Shown one piece after another: positions 19,853 through 28,838 of a stretch of DNA of 64,000 bases (positions within the stretch are counted from its first letter, which is position 1; each line of letters opens with the position of its first letter). The notes beneath the pieces were generated by a model. That model worked only from the letters and a program-made list of their open reading frames with translations. It searched no databases and had not been told where the DNA came from. The position numbers and the translations under genes are program-made. The stretch spans positions 124,001 to 188,000 of the forward strand of contig JADJRE010000004.1 in NCBI GenBank assembly GCA_016712375.1. The letters run 5' to 3'. This stretch comes from Rhodospirillales bacterium. Lineage in GTDB: Bacteria > Pseudomonadota > Alphaproteobacteria > Rhodospirillales > Defluviicoccaceae.

Positions 19853-20198
19853 GGGGTACTACAAGCAAGTCCTTTTTCGAGGCGTGATGGGTATTCATAT
19901 AGAATATCTGCTAAAACAATTTCAACTCCACAACAGTTTCTTCGTCTTTCCTGCTAGGCATTGATCAACATGGCGTTGTTGATTAGCATCAGCCGGATCT
20001 TATTTACCCATTCTGCCATCTCTTTTGTAATAACGCCTGAAAAACGGCCTGATCAATGCGGTTATAGAGCCATTCGCATGTCGATCCCTTGTTTTAGGCA
20101 TAGAGTCGATTGAAGATGCCGCCAGCATGACGGCACCAGCGGGTGCGGCAAACTTGATTTAGCTTGTCGAAGATATTCTAACGCGGGTTGCGGGATAT
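19853..20198. other. AT-rich intergenic region
   Basis: These 346 bases are clearly AT-richer than the flanks and hold no supported gene. On the minus strand around 20030-20135, fragments with regularly spaced cysteines and a helix-like stretch can be read between stops, but nothing I can assign. It may be the scar of an acquired segment between the esterase and gshB. Confidence 0.35.
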
Positions 20199-21152
20199 TC
20201 ACGCCACGTCCGTGCGCCGCCGCGTCTCGAAAGCGTCCCACAGTTGCGCCTCCAGCGAGACCTCGTCGAAGCGGCCGATTTCCTGGATTCCGGTGGGCGA
20301 GGTGACGTTGATTTCGGTGAGGTAGTCGCCGATGACGTCGATGCCGACGAATAGCAGGCCCCGCTTGCTGAGTTCGGGGCCGATCGTCTCGCAGATCTCG
20401 CGGTCGCGCGCCGACAGCGTCGCCTTCTCGGCCCGCGCGCCGGCGTGCAGGTTCGCGCGCGCCTCGCCCGCTTTCGGCACCCGCTTCACTACCCCCGCCG
20501 CGCGGCCGTCGATCAGGATGATCCGCTTGTCGCCGTCACGCACCTCCGGCAGGTAGCGCTGGACAACGATCGGCTCGCGGTAGAACTGGGTGAACATCTC
20601 GAGCAGCGCGTTCAGGTTATCGTCGTCGGGATCGACGTGGAACACGCCGGCGCCGCCGTTGCCGAACAGCGGCTTCAGGATGATGTCCTCGTGCTCCTCG
20701 CGGAAGGCGCGGATCGCGGCGCGGTCGGAAGTGATCAGCGTCGGCGGCATCAGGTCCGGGAACTGCGTGACGAACAGCTTTTCCGGCGCGTTGCGCACCT
20801 CAACCGGATCGTTGACGACGAACGTTTTCGGGTGGATGTGCTGCAGGATGTGGGTGGCGGTGATGTACGCCATGTCGAACGGCGGATCCTGGCGCATCAG
20901 CACCATGTCCAGGGAGCCCAGGTCGAGGACTTCCTCCTCGCCCAGCCGGAAATGATCGCCGCGCTGCCGCTTGACCTCCAGCGGCCGCGCCCGGGCGAAC
21001 ACCGATCCAGCGGAAAAGGTCAGATCTTGCGGCAGATAGTGCCAAAGCTCGTGGCCGCGCTGTTGCGCCTCGAGGGCGAGGGCGAAGGTGGAGTCGGCGT
21101 CGATGTCGATCTTCTCGATCGGGTCCATCTGAATGGCGACGGTGAGCGGCAT
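20199..21152 (-). CDS. gshB: Glutathione synthetase
   Basis: A 317-residue prokaryotic glutathione synthetase. It joins gamma-glutamylcysteine and glycine using ATP, the second step of glutathione formation. The family motifs are AIQMDPIEKIDIDADSTFAL at the N-terminus, RQDPPFDMAYITATHIL, VVNDPVEVRNAPEKL, the ATP-grasp loop LKPLFGNGGAGVF, and GIDVIGDYLTEINVTSPTGI. The start at 21152 (MPLTVAIQMD) matches the family; the longer reading upstream has unrelated sequence. The plus-strand pseudokinase gene is divergent. Confidence 0.96.
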   Translation of the reverse strand: MPLTVAIQMDPIEKIDIDADSTFALALEAQQRGHELWHYLPQDLTFSAGSVFARARPLEVKRQRGDHFRLGEEEVLDLGSLDMVLMRQDPPFDMAYITATHILQHIHPKTFVVNDPVEVRNAPEKLFVTQFPDLMPPTLITSDRAAIRAFREEHEDIILKPLFGNGGAGVFHVDPDDDNLNALLEMFTQFYREPIVVQRYLPEVRDGDKRIILIDGRAAGVVKRVPKAGEARANLHAGARAEKATLSARDREICETIGPELSKRGLLFVGIDVIGDYLTEINVTSPTGIQEIGRFDEVSLEAQLWDAFETRRRTDVA

Positions 21153-21361
21153 CGTTGGTCCTCGGTCTCGGGTCGGCACGGCGGCGCGCGGGCGCGCCGC
21201 TCCTGCGCGCACTGAACACCGGCACGCCGCCGCTGGCAAGTATCAGCGCCATCTCCGGGGAGCAGCGGCGATCGCTCCGACGTCAACCCTTCGTTAACCA
21301 TTCGAGGACTACGCTGAGTGGTTTGGCGCGCACTGTCGCGCGCCGGCGCGGGAACGACGAG

Positions 21362-23401
21362 ATGGCGGCGTCGGCAGCGAGCGGCAACGGCGGGACCACC
21401 GCGGGCGCGGCGTCGTCGACGCTCGCCGACCGCTGGCGCATCGACCCCGATGCGCCGCTGCCAACCTTCGATCTGCCAAGTGCGCAGGCCTTTGCCGCCA
21501 CCGAGCTGCCGGCTCAGGAGCGGCCACTACTGGCTTTCCTCTGCACATCCGGCCTCCCCTTCCGCGCCGAGTCGGCGCGGCTCCTGGCCGGCTCTTCGAT
21601 CGAGGGACTGCTTGGCCTGATCGCCTACGGGATTGTCGACTGGCCGGCAGAGCAGGCACGCGTGCCGGCATTGCTCTACGAACGGCCGAAGGGCGATCCC
21701 GTCTGCGAACTCTTCGGCAAGCGCATCGTTCCGGGGTGCGGAGACGAGCCAATCCGCGCCCTGCTTCGCCCAATCGGCCGCGGTCTGCGCGTCCTTCAGC
21801 GATTGAACATCGCCCACCGCGGCATCCGGCCAGACAACCTGTGGTTCGAAGATGCCGCCAACCGGAGCGCTGTTGCCGGCTGCGCCTTGTCAGGGCCCGC
21901 AGGTTGGGATCAGCCGTCACCCTTCGAACCGCTCGAACGCGCCATGGCAGAGCGGGCAGGGCGTGGCGAAGGAGACACCGCCGCCGATATCTATGCGCTT
22001 GGCGTGACCGTGCTGTGGCTGGTCACCGGCCCGCCAGCGTGGTCGTTCCTGCCAGACGCCGAGGTTCTTTCCGCGCGCGTCGGCAAGGGCAGCTATTCAG
22101 CGCTCACCCAAGGCGTCCGCCTGCCGGAGTGGCTGGTCGAGCCGCTGCGCTGCATGCTCGCGGACGATCCGGACCAACGCTGGACCTTGCGCGAGTTGCA
22201 GGCGTGGCTGGACGGGATGCCGCTGCCAATGCACATCTCCCCGCCCCTCCCCTCCGCCGAAGGTCCCTTCGTCTTCAGCGGCAAACCCTTCATCGGGTTA
22301 CGCGAGCTGGCAATGGCGATGGCTCGTGACGTGCCCGCCGCGGCGCAGGCAATACGTGGAGGATCGTTGCAAACGTGGCTCCGGCACGGATTGCGGGACC
22401 CGATACGCGCCAAACGGCTCGATGAGCTTGTCGAGGGAGCGACGTACAACGCCGCCGAGATCGGCGGCGGCGACGACGCGCTAGTGGCTCGTGCCTTACT
22501 GCTCATCGACGAGACCGCTCCGATTCGATATCGCGACGCCGCCTTCAGCGTCGATGGTTTCGGGCCGGTTCTCGCGAAACGCGTTCTCGATGGCGAGAGC
22601 GTGCAAACGTTGGCCGAGGCGATCGCGATAGGCTTGCCAAAGCTCTGCTTGATGCAATCGCGCGGCAGCGGAGCGGCAAAGGTGGAACGCGCGCGTCGTT
22701 TGGTGGCGCTCTCCGGATACTTGCGCGATCCAAGGCTGGGCTTCGGCGTCGAACGCTGCCTCTACGTGGCCAACCCCGGGCTGCCGTGTCTGTCACTCTC
22801 GATCGCCACTTGCGGAGTCGTCGAGTTGGCGGACCTATTGCGGGAGCTGGAAGCGGCGGCCGCGGCAGCAACGGACGACAAGCTGCTCGACCGGCACGTT
22901 GCCGGCTTCATCGCGGCGCGGATCGGCAATGAAGCCGCGGCCGCAATCCCACTTTCGGGCCTCTCAGATCCAGACGCGGCGACGTCGGCAACAGCAATGT
23001 TGGCGCTGTTGGCTTTCGTTCAAGCGCGGCATCCGGACGCCCCGCGGCCACGGCTCGCGCGATGGATTGGTCGCAAGTTGCCGGCTGCGATTGCCTCGAT
23101 CCGACATCGTCCGACACGCGTGGCGCTGGAGAGGGAGGCGGCGAGGAAAATCGCCCTGGGTGACCTGTGCGGCTTGCACGTGTTGATTAGCGACCCAGAG
23201 CCCCGGCGCCGCGATCACAGTGGTTTTCGCACCGCAACGGCAGCGTGGAAAAGGGCCGAAATGGAAATCGCTGCGCTGGACCGGTTACAAGCGCAGCGGC
23301 AGCTCGCGGCGCAGGCTCGTGGCGCGCGTGTTGCTGCGATCATCGGATTGAGCGGCGCCTGCGTTTCAATCGGCGCCACCATTCTGCTGGCGTTGCGCTG
23401 A
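21362..23401 (+). CDS. Pseudokinase-like protein with C-terminal membrane anchor
   Basis: The 679-residue product has a kinase-like C-lobe at about residues 110-290. HRGIRPDNLWF stands where HRDLKPDN is expected, GCALSGPAG stands in the DFG position, and DIYALGVTVLWLVTG and MLADDPDQRWTLRELQAWL match the helix F and final helix regions. The catalytic Asp and the DFG Asp are missing and no clear N-lobe VAIK lysine is seen, so it should be inactive as a kinase. About 350 residues of helical, family-unknown sequence follow, then a single transmembrane helix (VAAIIGLSGACVSIGATILL) at the very end. The start at 21362 is the ATG nearest the conserved region. It is followed by a membrane protein 10 bases downstream. 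Confidence 0.7.
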   Translation: MAASAASGNGGTTAGAASSTLADRWRIDPDAPLPTFDLPSAQAFAATELPAQERPLLAFLCTSGLPFRAESARLLAGSSIEGLLGLIAYGIVDWPAEQARVPALLYERPKGDPVCELFGKRIVPGCGDEPIRALLRPIGRGLRVLQRLNIAHRGIRPDNLWFEDAANRSAVAGCALSGPAGWDQPSPFEPLERAMAERAGRGEGDTAADIYALGVTVLWLVTGPPAWSFLPDAEVLSARVGKGSYSALTQGVRLPEWLVEPLRCMLADDPDQRWTLRELQAWLDGMPLPMHISPPLPSAEGPFVFSGKPFIGLRELAMAMARDVPAAAQAIRGGSLQTWLRHGLRDPIRAKRLDELVEGATYNAAEIGGGDDALVARALLLIDETAPIRYRDAAFSVDGFGPVLAKRVLDGESVQTLAEAIAIGLPKLCLMQSRGSGAAKVERARRLVALSGYLRDPRLGFGVERCLYVANPGLPCLSLSIATCGVVELADLLRELEAAAAAATDDKLLDRHVAGFIAARIGNEAAAAIPLSGLSDPDAATSATAMLALLAFVQARHPDAPRPRLARWIGRKLPAAIASIRHRPTRVALEREAARKIALGDLCGLHVLISDPEPRRRDHSGFRTATAAWKRAEMEIAALDRLQAQRQLAAQARGARVAAIIGLSGACVSIGATILLALR

Positions 23402-23411
23402 GGGATTAGCA

Positions 23412-24008
23412 ATGGCGACGGCACCGCGAAGAGGAAAAGTGGCGCGGCACCGCGCGACCTATCGGCCGGCTCAACCCGCCGGACGATCTGCTTCCAGCCC
23501 GCGGCGGAAGGAACGACGGCCGGCGGGCAAAGCGCGATCCGGGAACGGTTCGCTTATCTTCCTGTTTGTCGGCTTCGTCGCGGCGGCGGTAGTAACCGCG
23601 GCGCCAGCGGCGGCACCCATCGCCCTAGGCGGCATGCTGCCGACGCTGGTCGTCATAGCGCTCGATTGGAGTCAAGGCCGAAGCGTCGCTTGCACCGTGG
23701 GCGGCATGAATGTCGCCGGTGTGGTCCCCTTCCTGCCCGCTTTGTGGTGCCGGCGAGGAGCCCTCATCAGCCCGGTCGACATGTTGGGCGACACTACTGC
23801 CGTGATCGTGATGTACGCCGCCGCGGCAGCTGGATGGCTGCTAATTGCGTTGCTGCCCGCTCTTTTCGCCGTCCTGGAGCGAGAAGAGGCGGCCTATCGT
23901 CAAGTTCAACTGCGGCGCGCGCAGCAGCTTCTCGAGGAGGAATGGGGACAGGGGGTTGTCGGAGCGGAAGTCAGCACGACCTGCCCAAGCTCGGTGGCGC
24001 CCGGCTAG
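23412..24008 (+). CDS. Membrane protein paired with the pseudokinase
   Basis: A 198-residue protein with a strongly basic N-terminal 45 residues (RRGKVARHRATYRP, SSPRRKERRPAGKAR), then three hydrophobic segments (LIFLFVGFVAAAVVTAAPAA, a weaker one at about 95-115, and AVIVMYAAAAAGWLLIALLP), and a charged helical tail (EREEAAYRQVQLRRAQQLLE). I do not recognise the family. It begins 10 bases after the pseudokinase stop on the same strand, so the two are very probably co-translated and may interact through their membrane segments. It is convergent with rpoH. Confidence 0.65.
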   Translation: MATAPRRGKVARHRATYRPAQPAGRSASSPRRKERRPAGKARSGNGSLIFLFVGFVAAAVVTAAPAAAPIALGGMLPTLVVIALDWSQGRSVACTVGGMNVAGVVPFLPALWCRRGALISPVDMLGDTTAVIVMYAAAAAGWLLIALLPALFAVLEREEAAYRQVQLRRAQQLLEEEWGQGVVGAEVSTTCPSSVAPG

Positions 24009-24035
24009 TTATTCACCGGGCGCCCGCCCAAAGGG

Positions 24036-24947
24036 TCAGTGCGAGACGCGTTGCTCGATCACCGCGTTCTTGACCGACTTCTGCAACTTCTCGAAGGCGC
24101 GAACCTCTATCTGCCGAACCCGCTCACGGGAGATGCCGAAACGCTGGCTCAGGTGTTCAAGTGTCGTCGGGTTTTCCTTGAGCCGCCGCTCGGAAACGAT
24201 CTGCCGCTCGCGATCGGTCAGCGTCTGCATCGCTCCGGCAAGCAGCCGGCGCCGGCTGTCGAGTTCTTCGGAACCGGCGAGCCGAACTTCCTGACCTTCG
24301 TCTTGATCGACAAGCCAATCCTGCCATTCGCCTTCCCCCTCCTCGCGCAGCGGCGCGTTGAGCGAGGTATCGGGATTGCCGATGCGGCGGTTCATCTGCA
24401 CCACGTCGGTTTCAGACACGTTCAGCCGGGTGGCAATCGTCGTGACATGCTCTGGGGACAGATCACCTTCCTCGATCGCCTGCATCTGCCCCTTCAGCTT
24501 ACGAAGGTTGAAGAACAGCTTCTTCTGCGCGGCGGTGGTCCCCATTTTAACGAGAGACCACGAGTGCAAGATGTATTCCTGGATCGAAGCGCGTATCCAC
24601 CACATCGCATACGTCGCGAGGCGAAAACCGCGATCGGGGTCGAAACGCATCACTGCTTGCATCATTCCGACATTACCTTCGGAAATCAGCTCACCGATCG
24701 GCAATCCGTAGCCGCGATAACCCATAGCGATCTTGGCAACCAGCCTGAGATGACTCGTGACCAGTTTATGCGCGGCTTTTTCATCGCCGTGATCGACCCA
24801 TCGCTTCGCGAGATCAAATTCCTCGCTCGGCTGCAGCATCGGAAATCTGCGAATGCTCTGCAGGTACCGGGCGAGGTTTCGGTCGGGGGAAATGCTTACG
24901 TCCAGTGCGAGGCCCGGCATCGATCGGTTCTCCGTCCCAAGTGCCAT
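24036..24947 (-). CDS. rpoH: Heat-shock sigma factor RpoH
   Basis: A 303-residue sigma-32. Region 2 contains LVTSHLRLVAKIAMGYRGYG, GLPIGELISEGNVGMMQAV and RFRLATYAMWWIRASIQEYI-like text; the RpoH box lies near VKMGTTAAQKKLFFNLRKLK. Region 4 ends with TTLEHLSQRFGISRERVRQI. It directs RNA polymerase to heat-shock promoters. GGAGGG lies 9 bases before ATG 24947. It sits 83 bases downstream of rluD on the same strand, the common alphaproteobacterial order. The gap contains an AT-rich stretch that could hold its own promoter. Confidence 0.97.
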   Translation of the reverse strand: MALGTENRSMPGLALDVSISPDRNLARYLQSIRRFPMLQPSEEFDLAKRWVDHGDEKAAHKLVTSHLRLVAKIAMGYRGYGLPIGELISEGNVGMMQAVMRFDPDRGFRLATYAMWWIRASIQEYILHSWSLVKMGTTAAQKKLFFNLRKLKGQMQAIEEGDLSPEHVTTIATRLNVSETDVVQMNRRIGNPDTSLNAPLREEGEGEWQDWLVDQDEGQEVRLAGSEELDSRRRLLAGAMQTLTDRERQIVSERRLKENPTTLEHLSQRFGISRERVRQIEVRAFEKLQKSVKNAVIEQRVSH

Positions 24948-25030
24948 ACCGCAATCCCTCCAACCATAGCGTAGGGGATACGTTGACGATCTCTACAATA
25001 ACCAACTTCCTTGCTTTGATATACTGGTTC

Positions 25031-25999
25031 TTATATCTTCTCTAAACAATCTATTAATCCATTGAAATCGCTTGGATTTCTTGACCGGAAGCGAAGCGTA
25101 TCAGTGCTGGCAGGGTGGCTAAACCCTATCAAATAAGCGTGAAGTGCCTGCCTCGGGAAGCTCGCCAGCATCTGCGCTGCCTCGGCCCTTGCCGCGAAAA
25201 TGTTCGCGCTACGCCCATACTTCTTGTCGCCGATGAGAGGATGGCCGATCGATGACAGATGCACCCTGATCTGATGCGTTCGCCCCGATGCCAGACGACA
25301 CTCGATGAGGCTCGCGGTCGATCGGTAGCGAACTCTGGTCTCGTAGTACGTCACGGCTGGCTTTCCACCCTGTGTGACGGCCGCCATCCGAATACGATCA
25401 TGACTTCGTCCGATGGCTTTATCGATACGTCCCTTAGGCGGATTTGGATTTCCCCACACGACAGCGTGATATGCCCGCTCAACCGTATGCTGGGCGAATT
25501 GCCGGGCCAGGATCCGATGAGCGTCGTCGGTCTTGGCCACAACCAGCAGCCCGCTCGTGTCTTTGTCGATCCGATGGACGATACCGGGCCGCAGCGGTGC
25601 TCCTATGGATGACAACCGTCCCTGCGTGTGGGCAAGCAGGGCGTTGACCAGCGTGCCATCAAGATTGCCGGCGCCCGGGTGGACAACCAGGCCGGCTGGC
25701 TTATCGACGACCAGCAGGTGGTCGTCCTCGTAAACGACGTCGATTGCGAGCGCCTGCGGGGGCGGTGTTTCTGGCGATGGCGGCGGCACAAGGACAGCAA
25801 ATACCTGCCCGATGCGCACCCGCAGCGAGGGATCAGATGCCGAGCGGCCGCTGCCGTCGATTACCTTGCCGGCGGCGATCAGCCCCTGCAGCCGCGTTCG
25901 GGAAAGATCCGGCAGGGCGTCGGCAAGCAGGCGATCGAGACGGCTTCCCGCCTTGTCGGCATCAACCGCGACGGTGTAAGTGGTGGCGAGGGTGCTCAT
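25031..25999 (-). CDS. rluD: 23S rRNA pseudouridine synthase RluD
   Basis: The 322-residue enzyme makes pseudouridines in helix 69 of 23S rRNA. An N-terminal S4-like domain (GSRLDRLLADALPDLSRTRL) is followed by the catalytic domain with VHRIDKDTSGLLVVAKTD (catalytic Asp in RIDKDTSG), AYHAVVWGNPNPPKGRI and ECRLASGRTHQIRVHLSSIG. Length and layout are typical. It is divergent from the small membrane protein with only 18 bases between the start codons, so their promoters must overlap the genes. Confidence 0.95.
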   Translation of the reverse strand: MSTLATTYTVAVDADKAGSRLDRLLADALPDLSRTRLQGLIAAGKVIDGSGRSASDPSLRVRIGQVFAVLVPPPSPETPPPQALAIDVVYEDDHLLVVDKPAGLVVHPGAGNLDGTLVNALLAHTQGRLSSIGAPLRPGIVHRIDKDTSGLLVVAKTDDAHRILARQFAQHTVERAYHAVVWGNPNPPKGRIDKAIGRSHDRIRMAAVTQGGKPAVTYYETRVRYRSTASLIECRLASGRTHQIRVHLSSIGHPLIGDKKYGRSANIFAARAEAAQMLASFPRQALHAYLIGFSHPASTDTLRFRSRNPSDFNGLIDCLEKI

Positions 26000-26017
26000 C
26001 GCAACGGACGGTTCGGC

Positions 26018-26377
26018 ATGCAGGCGCTCAAACTTGTGGTTGTCGGTCTCGGCGTGCTGATCGTCATCAGCATCGGGCTGCTCGGCTGGGGATTCTACAG
26101 CAAGTTGAAGCGCCCGGAGGGGTCCGGCGATATCGCCTCGACGCCGGCGGTGGCGGCGCCGCCGTTCGCAGGTTCGCCGGCAACGCCAACCACCGCAGCA
26201 CCTCAGGCTGCCTTTGGCGAAATTCGGGTGCCGCTGCCGGCGGGCTGCACCGCCGTCGAAATGCGGCCAACGGCCGACCGGCTGTACGTGCGCACCGGAC
26301 CAACCGGCTTGTGCGAACGGATCATCGTGTTCGACACCGCCGGGCGGCTGCTCGGCAGTATCGTCCTGGCGCCGTGA
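26018..26377 (+). CDS. Small single-helix membrane protein, possibly DUF6476
   Basis: A 119-residue protein: one N-terminal transmembrane helix (LKLVVVGLGVLIVISIGLLG), a proline- and alanine-rich linker, and a compact periplasmic domain (IRVPLPAGCTAVEMRP, LYVRTGPTGLCERIIVFDTA, GRLLGSIVLAP). In many alphaproteobacteria a protein of this shape lies divergent to rluD and next to a JAMM protease; I believe it is DUF6476, but cannot confirm. Its stop overlaps the GTG start of the next gene (GTGA). Confidence 0.65.
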   Translation: MQALKLVVVGLGVLIVISIGLLGWGFYSKLKRPEGSGDIASTPAVAAPPFAGSPATPTTAAPQAAFGEIRVPLPAGCTAVEMRPTADRLYVRTGPTGLCERIIVFDTAGRLLGSIVLAP

Positions 26378-26817
26378 TCGTCTTCGCCGGCGGCTGTCTG
26401 GAGCGCATTGCCCACGCCGTTGAGCGCGCCTATCCGGAAGAAGGCTGCGGCCTGCTGATCGGCCGCCGTGACACCGCCCGGAAACTTTATATCACCGAGG
26501 TCGCGGAGAGCGACAACGTCGCGATTGGGCAGCGCAACCGCCGCTTCGAGGTGGATCCAGCGCTGCGCCTGTCGCTGATGCGCCGGCTGCGCGGCACCGC
26601 CGACGACATCGTCGGTCACTACCACTCCCACCCGGACGGCACCGCTGTGCCATCCGCGCACGATGCCGCGATGGTGTTTGAGCCGGAGTTGGTCTGGTTG
26701 ATCATCTCGGTCTCCGCCCGTCGCGCCGGCGATGCGCGCTGCTGGCAGTGGGATCAGACGACCGGCAGCTTCTTGCACCTGCCGCACCGCCCGAACCTGC
26801 GGACTGGTTCGACTTGA
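26374..26817 (+). CDS. JAMM/Mov34 metalloprotease family protein
   Basis: A 147-residue protein of the M67 (JAMM) family. It has the conserved glutamate region PEEGCGLLIG (about residues 21-30) and the zinc motif H84-x-H86-x7-S94-x2-D97 in HYHSHPDGTAVPSAHD. Bacterial members remove C-terminal extensions from ubiquitin-like or sulfur-carrier proteins, or act as isopeptidases. No E1-like or ubiquitin-like partner is seen here. The GTG start at 26374 overlaps the previous stop, indicating translational coupling. Confidence 0.88.
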   Translation: MIVFAGGCLERIAHAVERAYPEEGCGLLIGRRDTARKLYITEVAESDNVAIGQRNRRFEVDPALRLSLMRRLRGTADDIVGHYHSHPDGTAVPSAHDAAMVFEPELVWLIISVSARRAGDARCWQWDQTTGSFLHLPHRPNLRTGST

Positions 26818-26862
26818 GCGACTGCTGTTCGACGGTGCTGGATTTAGCGACCCGGCGGCGAG

Positions 26863-28320
26863 ATGACACCGCCGATCCTCGTGTGCTACCACAAGAGAGC
26901 CTTTGGAAAGACGGCGGGCGGCATGCTTCCGGACTTCATTCATCCATCCAATTACCTGCACCGGATGCCGGACGGCACCGTCAAGCAGATGAATCCTTTC
27001 ACTGGCACCGAGGTGTGGACGGTGCCAGGGCGGGGACATCGGCCGCTCGGTAACCACGGCAAGTCAGGGGCGCCGATCGATCCCTCCCGCCATGAGGCCC
27101 ATTGCGCCTTCTGCAGCAAACGGACGCTGGAAACACCGCCGGAGAAGGCTCGACTGGTGCACGGGCCAGACGGGTGGCAGACGCTGAAGATGCTTGGCGT
27201 CGAGCGTCTGTTCGACACGCAGTGGGAGTTTCGGCGTGTCCCCAATCTGTTCGAAATCGTCTCCTGGGAGTATTGGCAGCAGAACTTCGGGCACGCGCTC
27301 ACCGAACCGCTGGCGGCGCGCAAGCGCGCCTATGTCGCTGGCGAGGCCGGGCGGCGGCACGTGCTGGACATCATCGAGACCCGCATGCGCCTTTCCGGCG
27401 TCGAGCCGGCGGTGCTCGCGGGGATGCCGTTGGAGGACAAGCTGGCCGCCGCGAACGCCTTCTTCGGCGGCGGGCACGAGCTGGTGATCAGCCGGCGGCA
27501 CTATATCGATGGCGCCACTCATGACAGCGAACTGGCCTCGTCGGGGGCGCTGTCGCCGGAGGAGCACTACCAGTACCTGCGTTTCACCATCGATGCGATG
27601 CGCGACATCTACCTGGAAAACCGCTACGTCCGCTACGTGGCGGTGTTCCAGAACTGGCTGGCACCTGCCGGCGCGTCGTTCGACCATCTGCACAAGCAGT
27701 TGGTGGCGATCGACGAGCGCGGCGTCTACAACGACATGGAGATCCGCCTCGCCCGCGCCAATCCCAACATCTACAACGAGGCGGCGGTGAACTTCGCCGC
27801 GTACCGCAACCTGGTGTTCGCCGAGAACGATTACGCCGTCGCCTTCGCCGGCTTCGGCCACCGCTTCCCTACGCTGGAAATCTATTCAAAGGGCGAACGC
27901 AGCCAGCCGTGGAACCACTCGGCGGAGCAGCTTCGTGGCGTTTCCGACCTGGTGCACGCCTGTCACGCGGCAATGGGCTCTGCCATTCCCTGCAACGAGG
28001 AATGGCACTACAAGCCGCCCGACGCGGATACGCCAATGCCGTGGCGGATCCTGATCAAGTGGCGGATCTCCAACCCCGCCGGCTTCGAGGGCGGGACCCG
28101 CATCTACGTCAACACCATCGATCCGGAGGGACTGCGCGACAAGGTGGTGCCGCGCCTCTACCAACTGCGGGACGAGGGGCGTATCGCCGCGGGGCGCATA
28201 GGCCCCGAATGCAACTGCGTGCCGAACTGCCTGAAATACAACCCGGCAGTAAGGCGGGAGGATCGCGAGGATCCCGAGTTCCCGCCGCTGTCCGCCGCCG
28301 CCCGGCCGAGCACGCTCTGA
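26863..28320 (+). CDS. DUF4921 protein, GalT/HIT-like fold
   Basis: The 485-residue product matches DUF4921-type proteins, which I place with the galactose-1-phosphate uridylyltransferase/HIT superfamily. Visible are a HCAFCSKRTLETPPEK zinc-like cysteine pair, VAVFQNWLAPAGASFDHLHKQL (a HIT-type HxH replaced by DHLHKQ), NEAAVNFAAYRNLVFAENDY and a C-terminal CNCVPNCLKYNP cysteine cluster. A nucleotidyltransferase or phosphorylase on sugar phosphates is plausible but unproven. It follows the JAMM gene by 45 bases in the same direction. Confidence 0.75.
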   Translation: MTPPILVCYHKRAFGKTAGGMLPDFIHPSNYLHRMPDGTVKQMNPFTGTEVWTVPGRGHRPLGNHGKSGAPIDPSRHEAHCAFCSKRTLETPPEKARLVHGPDGWQTLKMLGVERLFDTQWEFRRVPNLFEIVSWEYWQQNFGHALTEPLAARKRAYVAGEAGRRHVLDIIETRMRLSGVEPAVLAGMPLEDKLAAANAFFGGGHELVISRRHYIDGATHDSELASSGALSPEEHYQYLRFTIDAMRDIYLENRYVRYVAVFQNWLAPAGASFDHLHKQLVAIDERGVYNDMEIRLARANPNIYNEAAVNFAAYRNLVFAENDYAVAFAGFGHRFPTLEIYSKGERSQPWNHSAEQLRGVSDLVHACHAAMGSAIPCNEEWHYKPPDADTPMPWRILIKWRISNPAGFEGGTRIYVNTIDPEGLRDKVVPRLYQLRDEGRIAAGRIGPECNCVPNCLKYNPAVRREDREDPEFPPLSAAARPSTL

Positions 28321-28357
28321 GCAGGCAGGCTTCGACCGCCCTCGTCCGAGGCGGCTG

Positions 28358-28756
28358 TCATGCTCCCTCCCCCCGGCCTTCGGCTTCCCGCTCGGTAAAC
28401 ACGTCCTCGGCCGCCGACAAACCGTTCAGGGCGGCAGGGAAGCCGGCATAGACGGCCATCTGCATGATGGTCTCGACCACCTCCTCGCGACTGCAGCCGA
28501 CGTTCAGCGCGCCATGAATATGCACCGCGAGCTGCGGGCGCGCGTTGCCCAGCGCGGTCAGGGCGGCAACGGTGGCGATCTCGCGGCTCTTCAGGTCCAG
28601 ACCTGGCCGGTCGTAGACGTCGCCGAAAGGGAACTCGACCAGCAGGCGGGCGAAGTCGGGCGCGATACCGCGCAAACTCTCGACGACGCGCTTGCCGGCC
28701 TCGCCGTCGATCTTGCCGAGATTCCGCAGACCACGCTCGTAACGGGTGTCGTCCAT
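28358..28756 (-). CDS. Carboxymuconolactone decarboxylase-family (AhpD-like) protein
   Basis: A 132-residue all-helical protein with the CMD pattern: GLRNLGKIDGEAGKRVVESL, SREIATVAALTALGNARPQL, VHIHGALNVGCSREEVVETI and MQMAVYAGFPAALNGLSAA. The single cysteine (GCSREE) replaces the AhpD CxxC, so it resembles gamma-carboxymuconolactone decarboxylase more than the disulfide reductase. The start at 28756 gives the family N-terminus. It is divergent from a LysR regulator, its likely controller. Confidence 0.88.
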   Translation of the reverse strand: MDDTRYERGLRNLGKIDGEAGKRVVESLRGIAPDFARLLVEFPFGDVYDRPGLDLKSREIATVAALTALGNARPQLAVHIHGALNVGCSREEVVETIMQMAVYAGFPAALNGLSAAEDVFTEREAEGRGEGA

Positions 28757-28823
28757 AGTGCTCTCCTTCCAGGCGGTTCGCTTGTCGGATCGAAAATGGC
28801 AGCGGCACTTGAATAAATCCAAT

Positions 28824-28838
28824 GCATAAACAATATGC
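28824..28838. promoter_or_regulatory. Dyad between CMD and LysR genes
   Basis: GCATA-AACAA-TATGC is a perfect 15-base dyad in the 78-base divergent gap, running into the lysR start. Short interrupted dyads like this are common LysR autoregulatory sites. No ribosome-binding site is visible before the lysR ATG, which may be leaderless or begin at ATG 28844. Confidence 0.4.

Noticed and set aside
19990..20140. Possible recombinase zinc-ribbon remnant on the minus strand
   Set aside because: Spaced cysteines followed by a helix-like stretch can be read, but only across stops and without any catalytic domain; too weak to call.
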